Position numbers and translations under genes: made by a program. 64,000 nucleotides of DNA from Gaeumannomyces sp. JS-464 (taxonomy: Eukaryota > Ascomycota > Sordariomycetes > Magnaporthales > Magnaporthaceae). Each line of letters begins with the position of its first letter. The stretch's first letter is position 1. The stretch lies in the NCBI GenBank assembly GCA_002197995.1, contig NGZR01000002.1, forward strand, positions 1,984,001 through 2,048,000. The letters run 5' to 3'. Positions 56,896 to 64,000 of this stretch are shown in pieces. The notes below the pieces were generated by a model that saw only the letters and a program-made list of their open reading frames with translations, was not told the DNA's origin and did not search any database.

Positions 56896-57819
56896 GTTGC
56901 TTTTTTTCAATCGCGCGCTTTCGGATATGAGATGGGAGTCGAGATGGGCTGTATTGTAGCACAATGCGATTAGAGTAATCGAGGTTCCGATAACGACAGA
57001 ATCTCGTTAGAGACTCGGAAAAGCTCGCGGCACCCTACGTGTCCTGATCTGGAGGCAAGCAAGGGAGCCGGAGTCGCCGGTCAACATGGCGTTGCGACGG
57101 TCGAGTCTTTGGAGTGGCATCCGATCCGCCCACATGACAATTTCCAGGCGTGAAACGATGACGTTTTCAATTATAGGCACAGCTTGCAGGGCAGCTGTCA
57201 CGACCAATGCGGTGGATCCAGCCAGGCACGTCGTGGCTTGTTGCTACTGCGCCACTCGATGCTGGTGGTCCACAGCGGCCAAGGCAAAGTCTGCATTCCC
57301 GACAACGCTAATTAGAACCCCATTGCCCGAAAGGTGTACTTCTTGCTGTTCCTGCATTCTTTACTTTCCCTATTCCATACTTCCTGTATCATTTCCAGTC
57401 TCCTGCGTTTGCACCTCAACGTTCACGTGTCATGATCGCTCGGCTGCACAGTTCAACGGATGTCAAATCGTAATACTTTGGTATGTTATCTACCTGTATT
57501 GTCCCCCGACTGCGCCGTAAAACCCTCAGGTGCCTTCTTTGAGGCCCTGTCCCAGAAGTGAAGAAAATTGGTGTTGAAAAAAAAGGTGAGGAGCCTCTGG
57601 GACTCCTCAAAAGAAGTGAAGTTTAAAGGGAAAAAGACACTAAGAAAAATTTGGAGGTGGCCGCCCAAGAACCATACGAGGCTCTATGTACAAAAATGCC
57701 CGCTCCAACGATGCTTATGAAGAAAATTTTGGTAAAACCCGAGAGAAAAAAATTGCTTCGTGACTGATGCACCATGGGATATCATCAAAATGCAGGAAGA
57801 AGAGAATGGCGAGAAACGC
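56896..57819. other. Spacer between FIT2 promoter and GH55 3' end
   Basis: No gene recognised. The part nearest 56896 would be the FIT2 promoter and the part nearest 57819 the GH55 3' flank. Confidence 0.5.
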
Positions 57820-58050
57820 TCAAAGCTTGCGAGGACGAGCCGCGCCGCAGGCATGGCCGCTGGTGCCGGCAGTCGGGGCTGCAGCAGCAACGCCGGTCGA
57901 GTAGGCGCCGGTGCCGACAGGCAGGACAGCAGAAGCGGCGCTTGTAGAAGCAGGTATGGTGCCGTTGTTGCCGCCGCCAGCCGGGACGGTACCGTTTCCA
58001 GCGCCCTGGCCCTCGTTGCCGTACTGGTCATCACCGCCACCGACCTGCTC
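57820..58050 (-). other. Open tail after the GH55 TAG stop
   Basis: Directly after the TAG the same frame runs 76 codons to a TGA. It codes a Gly/Asn/Ala/Thr/Ser-rich stretch (EQVGGGDDQYGNEGQGAG, then GTVPAGGGNNGTIPAS, ending AARPRKL). The composition is typical of linkers or cell-wall anchoring tails in secreted fungal enzymes, so it may belong to the protein if the TAG is a sequencing error or is read through. There is no hydrophobic GPI-signal end. Confidence 0.4.
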
Positions 58051-60488
58051 CTAGGCGGCCGGAGACGAGAAGAGGGCGAGGGTTGCGCAGAAGTTGTTGC
58101 GGTTGTCCTTATCGAGAGCAGCGCTCTTTCCGTCCACGGTGAGCATGTTAGTGGCCGCTTTTGTGCTGAGGCCGACGAGGTGGGTCGACGGGGACCTCTC
58201 GAGGGAGACCATGTGCTCCTGACAGCTCTCGCCCTTAAGGCACGATTGGCCGTAGTTCTCGAAGAAGCTGTACAGGCCCGCGCCGTAGACGTAAACGTCC
58301 TTGGAGTCGACAACGCAGGCCCCACGCGCGACGGCACGAGGGCCCGCCGCCGTTGGCGCGGCAGAAGGCGTCAAAGTCGGGATCGGCAAAGTTGGCGTTA
58401 ACGCGGAAGGGCGTGTTGGCCTCGGGCGAGCCCTGGAAGTAGGGGGTCTCGGTCTGGATCGACGACATGTAGATGTTGCTGGCGTTGGCGGTCTGGTAGT
58501 TGTACAGGACGCTGTGCTCAGAGGCCGTGCCCCACATCCAGACAGGGCCCTTCTGGGACTCGACGAGGACGCCGCGGCCGCTGAAGACATTGATCTGCTG
58601 CGACGGGTCCGGGTGGTTGGCGGGGAAGGGCTCGAGGTGGTGGTCGGCGACCCAGTACCAGCAGTTCTCGATGTAGGCCGACGCCTTCTCGGTGACGTGC
58701 AGCATCAGGAACGCGCCCAGGCACTCCTGCTCCGTCTTCTTGGTCTGGGCCGGGTCGTTGGGCGCCTTCTTGCACTTCTCGTAGTCAAGCTCGGTGCCGG
58801 TGAGCCGCCGATGCGGACGTGGACGTCCCACATGGCGGCCGAGCCCTGCTTCTCCTCGCGGACGTTCCACTCGATCAGGACGGCGCCGGGGGCGGGGCCC
58901 TTGGTCTCGAACATGAGGTCGCTCATCTCGACGGAGCCGACGTCGCCGGGCTGGCCGACCTGGAAGACGGCGCGCGGCTTGGCCTGGTCCTGGAAGTTGG
59001 GGCCCGAGGCCATGATGTAGGGCCAGATCTCGCCCGTGATGCGGATGTTCTTGGGGACCTTGACGGTGTCGGTGATGATGTAGGCGCCGTGGTCGAAGAA
59101 GATGAGCTGGTCGGGCGTGGCGGCGTCGAAGATGGCCTGGATAGCCTTGGTGTCGTCCGTCTTGCCGTCACCCTTGGCGCCCTTGGCCTTGACCGAGACC
59201 ACCCTATCGACAGGAACCTCGAGGTACTGGGGCTTGGAGCGCGTGAAGACCTTGCCAGTGGCCTGGTTCTTGAGGACCTGGGGGATGGCGACAGCCTTAT
59301 CGACGCCCTGCTGGAACTTACCGACGCCAGGAGACTGGGGGCGAGTAGGTGCGGGCCTGGAGAAGGAGGCAATCTTGGAACCGCCAGCCAGAACGGTGCC
59401 ACGGACCTTGCCCGCAGTGCCGTCGGCGACGGCGTTGGCGACGCCAGTGGTCATATCGACGTTGTCAAGGATCAGAGTGCCGTTGGTAGAGGCAGAGCCC
59501 TGCTTGTAGGAAGTCAGAACACCAACGGGAGTGTTGCGAATGACTGAGTCCATGAGCATGACGGAGCCGACAGTCTGCGAGGCGTCGCCGTTGGCCATGT
59601 CGATGCCGACACCGCAGTTCTCGATGGTGATATCCTGAAGGGCAATAAGCCAGTTCCAGTTGGCGAAGACGGCCGTCTTGCAGTTGCGGAAGGTCATGTT
59701 GCGGACGGTGAACTGCTGGGCGCCGGCGAAGAAGCCGTACTCGCCGCCCTCAAAGGTCAGGTCGCTCATAGACTGGGGGCTGCCGTTATCCTGGAAGATG
59801 CCGATCTGCTTGGTGTTGGCGCTCGCAATCATCTTGAAGTGGATGTTCTGCAGCGACGTGGCCTGCGACACCTGCCAGTGGATGCCGGCGCCGGCCGTCT
59901 CGGGCATTGCGGTCAGATCGATGACGAAGTTGCGGACCTGGCGGAAGAAGTTGTTCTGGTTGACCCAGAAGTTGTTTCCTTGGTCGTCGTAGGGGTTCGA
60001 GTCGAGCACAGCCATGCCCTTGAAGCCGGGCGAGGCCTTGATGACGGGCAGGCTGGAAGCGTCGCCGATGAGCTGGGTGTAGTAGAACATGACGACTGGC
60101 TTGCTGACCATGTAGGTGCCAGCGGGAACGTAGACAAGGCCGGGAGTGGTGGTGCTGCCGTTGCAGCCACGGCCACAGCGGTTGCCATCCGAGATGGCGC
60201 GGTTGATGGCCTCGGTGTCGTCAGTCACGCCATCGCCCTTGGCGCCGTAGTCCTTGACATTGCGGAAGACCTTGTAGCCCGGCTGGCCAAAGGCAGCGAC
60301 ACCTTGACGCTGAGCGAGGTTGTTGAACCACCAACCGCTGGCAGCCGCAGGAGGCGCGGGGGGCGCGGGGGCGCGGGGACGGCGGGCGCCGAGGGAGTAG
60401 CGGCCTGGGGCGCAGGCGCACCCAGAGCAGGGCTCAGCAGGCGCGAGGCCAGGACAAAAGAGGTCAGGAGAGTAGCTCCGAGACCCAT
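58051..60488 (-). CDS. GH55 beta-1,3-glucanase, secreted, several frame breaks
   Basis: Extracellular exo-/endo-beta-1,3-glucanase of glycoside hydrolase family 55, which degrades laminarin and fungal glucan. No intron was identified. The signal peptide is MGLGATLLTSFVLASRLLSP. Twin beta-helix halves each begin with the family's tandem motif: DYGAKGDGVTDDTEAINRAI in the first half and AKGAKGDGKTDDTKAIQAIF in the second. Other marks: AGIHWQVSQATSLQNI, GEYGFFAGAQQFTVRN, ENCWYWVADHHLEPF, SGRGVLVES, VYVYGAGLYSFFENYGQSC and the terminal NNFCATLALFSS. Frames slip at about 60360 (C runs), 58800 and 58330. The stop is a TAG at 58051-58053, after which the same frame stays open for 76 codons (separate entry). 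Confidence 0.83.
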
Positions 60489-61613
60489 GGTGACGAGCAG
60501 CCAGCTAATCCGAGCGGGAGCGGTGCTTGTTCTGTTCGGTTCCTGAGAGGGTGATGATGGTGAAACGGGGCTTTTGCTTTGAGAAAGCTAGCGTCGTCCG
60601 CGAGTTAGCAGTGATCGGAGTGACGCGATTCTTGGCCGTGATGAAGAGAAAGTGAAGATGCGTGATGCGGGAAGTAAAAACCGCGTCCCTTGGGACGACA
60701 ATGCGGCAGAGACGAAGTCAATGCTTGCTGATGCTTTGGTAAAGACGATGGGAAGAGGAGAAAGACGCCGTGGATGTGCGTAAAGGAAACCTCGGACGGG
60801 TTTCGATGGTGGAAAGATAAAAACCAGCGCAAAAGGTTTGTGCGTTGTGAGTGAGGAGGGGGAGGAGAAAAACAAACACAAGCCGAGGAGGGGTGATATA
60901 AAAAGGCGTGGGGTGGTTGCGTGCGTGACGCGCCGTGGCAGGAGGACAGACAAAGGTTGGCTGCACACAATAGACCCCTAGTCCTATTGACAGGCACAGT
61001 GTGGAAGGGCAGCCGGCCTGAATGGCATGCGCAATGGTTGAGTGAGGTCTGAGGAGAGCGTGAATGGCTTTGAGGCTCTGCTTGCTTCCCCTGACGGGGT
61101 CGGCAAGGCCCAGTCATCGCGGCTCTCCTCGACACACCCCACCCCCACAACCCTCCCGGCTCCTTCCCAAACTATTCACCACCCACACACAACACAAAAG
61201 AGAGGAAGAGACACAATAGCAAAGAAGCTTGCAAAGGGGCAGAAAGCCCCCGAATAGAAATAATGACATAATACTTACAGATGATTGGATAGGAGAGTAG
61301 CTGCGGTTGCTGTCGGTCCCCTGGGACGATAAATGTTGAACAGAGGAATCGGAAGAGTCAATGGTAAAAGCGGGAAGCCAGAAAAGAGCGTCTGCGTAGA
61401 ACCGGTCCAAGAATCGGCGGACGAACGAATGGTAAGGACCTCGATGGCGATGGCGGCTGGGCCTCGGTCGGGTCGAAGACGAAGAAAGAGAAGAAGAAGA
61501 AAGCGAACGGGAACGGGAACGACGGCGAGAGGAAAAGTCGGTTAGCAGCGCGGGCGCTGAGGGGGAAGAAGGGAAGGCCGCACGCCACGGCAGGAAGGAG
61601 GCGGCGAGCCATC
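60489..61613. promoter_or_regulatory. Presumed GH55 promoter region
   Basis: Upstream of the secreted glucanase, with pyrimidine-rich stretches (read from the minus strand) near 60780-60900 and 61440-61520. No specific site was assigned. Confidence 0.35.
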
Positions 61614-64000
61614 ATGTCTTATACAACCACCACCGGCGGCACAGGCACGAGGGGGCGCGGAGCCCGAGGGGACCACCCGTCACGGCCATCAACGTCGTGC
61701 CACGGCGGGGCAGGGGATCAGGGCCACTGCGATGGTGGTGAATGCCACCACCGGCAGCTGTGGGCCGGGAATCTTGCTCTTCTGCCATCCCTGCTCATAT
61801 GTAGGTGTGGATGGGGGACTGGGCTGGAGGACGACTGCTCTTTTCGCTGGTGTTCGCAGTGCCGGCCCGTCTATGGAATGTTTCCCGCTGCTTTTTTTTT
61901 CTCCTGCTTCTTTTGCTTTTCCCCGTGCGGAACGGCTGGTCCAGACGAATGGCTGCTGCAAGGGGGTGTGGGGGTAAATCAGGGGAGCGTGCGTCTGCGG
62001 CCAAGACATGGGTCCCCTTCTGGTTCATGCCCGGGAGATGGTCGCCCAGCAAATCATCATGCAATTCGCGCCGCGAGCAAGCCGCAGCAAACCACTCCAC
62101 GGTCCCCACCCCCGGCCGTCGTCCCATCTTGATGATGGTCCATTCGTTCGCACGAGTCTATTTCTGTGTGTGTGCAGCCGCCGGCCGCAAGAGAGCGCTG
62201 TCGACGCCGAGGTGAGGGTTGGGCTGGCAAGACACCCCACACAGCACGCCACTTTGGGCAATCCTATCTTTTTTTTACAGCGGTATCTTCACAGGCATGC
62301 GCAGAGGTTTCGTTTGGTTATGGAGCTGAGCCGACTGGGCGAGACAGGGCGTGACTTGCCGCGCGCATCTCGGGGCGGCTTGGGCGTGGTTGGCGTGTTT
62401 CTGTGTAAAACAGCCCGCCTTTGTGAGGCGCACAGGCGATGCCCGACCTCGACGGCCATGGGTGTCCATCTCTCTACCGCCTGCAGCAATGCGCAAAAAA
62501 AGGATTGCCAGCCGAGGCGAGCGAGCAGCGACAGGGCAGCAAGCAGCAACCCAACACCAGCCCCGGCCCAGTTGCCACAGACACTGGCACGCAGTCAAGA
62601 CCAGACAATTGGCTCCCGGGCGCTCCAGGCTCAAACGGGCAGCCAAGCAAGAAAGCGACAGCTCGCTTCTGCATGGCAATGGGTGAATTGGCCGTGCAGG
62701 AGCCGCCGCCGCACATGAATTAAGTGTGGAGCCGTGGAGATGCAGGAACAAGGTTACACCCCCAATTGATTGCGCCTCATCGCACCTACATAGCGCCAGT
62801 CATCCGATTCCCGCGCCGCCGCACGAGCCAAGAATCTCCTTTTCATCAATCATGACCACATCGATCCCGGATGCCTGTCTTTTGGATAGGAGCTATTATT
62901 GATATCAAAGACGGGAGGTAACCTCGCTCATTCTCCCGCTCCGTCCGTCAGTCTGTGCTTTGCTTTGTGTCTTTGCTTCTTTGTCTCTGATCCCACTCCC
63001 TTGATTCGGACGATGAATGCCCAGCCAGGCAGACCACGACTGACCACGACTGACCACGGCAGTTAGGACAGCCACAGCCTGCCATTTCTCTCGGCGCCAA
63101 AAGAGGAGAATGCCAGCCAGTCGGCGCGTGGGGTCGCAGATCGTTTTGAAACGGACCCCATGTCGTCCCCCAATGGCCCACAGCAAACCTGCATATTCCC
63201 CGAATGGGTCCATAAAAAGATTTGAGTGAAATGCAGGAACAAGAAAGAATAGGCAAAAAAGGGGGCCAGGAAGTGGAATCCGGGCGGACTGAAGACTCAG
63301 CCACCAGATACCAAAAAAAAAAAAAAAAAAAAACCCTCGCTTCTCTGCGTGCCACTGTCCACTACATCTTGGCGAGCCATGCCGCACAAAAGCCAAACGA
63401 ACACGGACCTCCTCTTCTCTTTTGCTTGGGGGCTCCTCAAGGCTTTCTTTTGTGTTTCCCGCTTGCTGTTACATGCCGCATGCACGTATTCGCTGGCGTG
63501 CGGATAGCCGCATGCTTCCTTTGTGTGGCTTTTTAGGAATCGGCAAGCAAACATGTTTCCCGCGGTATTGTGTAGCCAATCTTGCCAGCTTTTTGGCCCC
63601 CTGGAGCAAGCCAACGGCAGCGCGCATGTCAAACTTAGGATCACAGAGATGCAGCACCGCAAAGGGCACGGCATTAAAAGACTCGTCATCAAGGGCCCTG
63701 TCGGTCGACGGCGGCCCATCTATGTAGGCGGCATGGAACCCTCGCTGCTGATCTCTTGGTGGCGGCTCGTCGATCGCAGATCCTCCGATGAACAAGGCGA
63801 CGCAAGGCAAAGAATCGCCTTCAAAAGCCGAAACACCCTTCCATCGGCCGAGACCCTGTGTCGCTCGACGAGTCCAAGTTTTGCCATGCCACCGGGCGCG
63901 CAAATTTTCTATATCAAGCGATGTCAGTGAGACTTTCTCGCAGAGAAGACAGACGCAACCTCGCCCACTTCCGCCTCCAAGCACCACCGCGGCACCCACG
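61614..64000. other. 2.4 kb without a recognisable gene
   Basis: Frames up to 236 codons exist on both strands but none shows a family motif, signal peptide or plausible exon structure. Homopolymers occur (A run of 19 at 63315-63333). A gene could begin beyond the window edge. Confidence 0.4.

Noticed and set aside
62008..62718. 236-codon plus-strand frame near the right end
   Set aside because: No recognisable domain, low-complexity composition and no supporting splice or start context.

Overview
The window is nuclear DNA of a filamentous ascomycete (Pezizomycotina, most likely a Sordariomycete). The evidence is GC-rich genes with short 55-95 nt introns (GTRAGT donors, CTAAC/CTGAC branch sites), HET, CHAT and DUF3292 proteins, secreted CAZymes, and an AT-rich repeat island with a repeat-induced point mutation (RIP) pattern. 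All calls are by eye; no database search was run.

Layout. 0.2-2.1 kb: a secreted S28 serine peptidase. 2.4-7.9 kb: an allorecognition-like locus with a decayed CHAT-domain gene and two divergently transcribed, membrane-anchored HET-type genes, one canonical and one with a degenerate HET core. 8.7-22.9 kb: an AT-rich RIP island. It holds two inverted copies of an unclassified ~2.8 kb terminal-inverted-repeat element that face each other across an F-box gene. The right copy is split by a 7.1 kb Ty3/gypsy chromovirus with LTRs, polypurine tract and a 5-bp target duplication. 23.9-25.6 kb: a secreted type-B carboxylesterase. 26.0-28.0 kb: a core-deleted PMCA-type Ca2+-ATPase relic fused to an unrelated membrane tail. 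29.2-32.9 kb: a small membrane protein and a DUF3292 protein. 34.2-36.0 kb: a pogo/Fot1-type transposon that has split a second, decayed copy of the F-box gene. 36.7-42.8 kb: a serine-repeat protein, a berberine-bridge-type FAD oxidase and a GH125 mannosidase. 45-46.1 kb: a cysteine-rich secreted protein and a U6 snRNA gene. 50.7-60.5 kb: a Gln/His-rich Myb-like protein, an Ap4A phosphorylase, a FIT2/Scs3 lipid-droplet protein and a GH55 beta-1,3-glucanase. The remaining stretches look intergenic.

Many otherwise well-conserved genes carry single-base frame breaks, often in G or C runs: S28, HET, DUF3292, GH125, Myb, Ap4A phosphorylase, FIT2 and GH55. These are more likely uncorrected sequencing indels than wholesale gene death, so frames are described piecewise. 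The repeats are different: their stop codons and lost catalytic residues are the C-to-T and G-to-A changes expected from RIP.

Themes: extracellular degradation (S28 peptidase, esterase, GH125, GH55, FAD oxidase), self/non-self recognition (HET pair, CHAT relic), and nested transposition followed by RIP.
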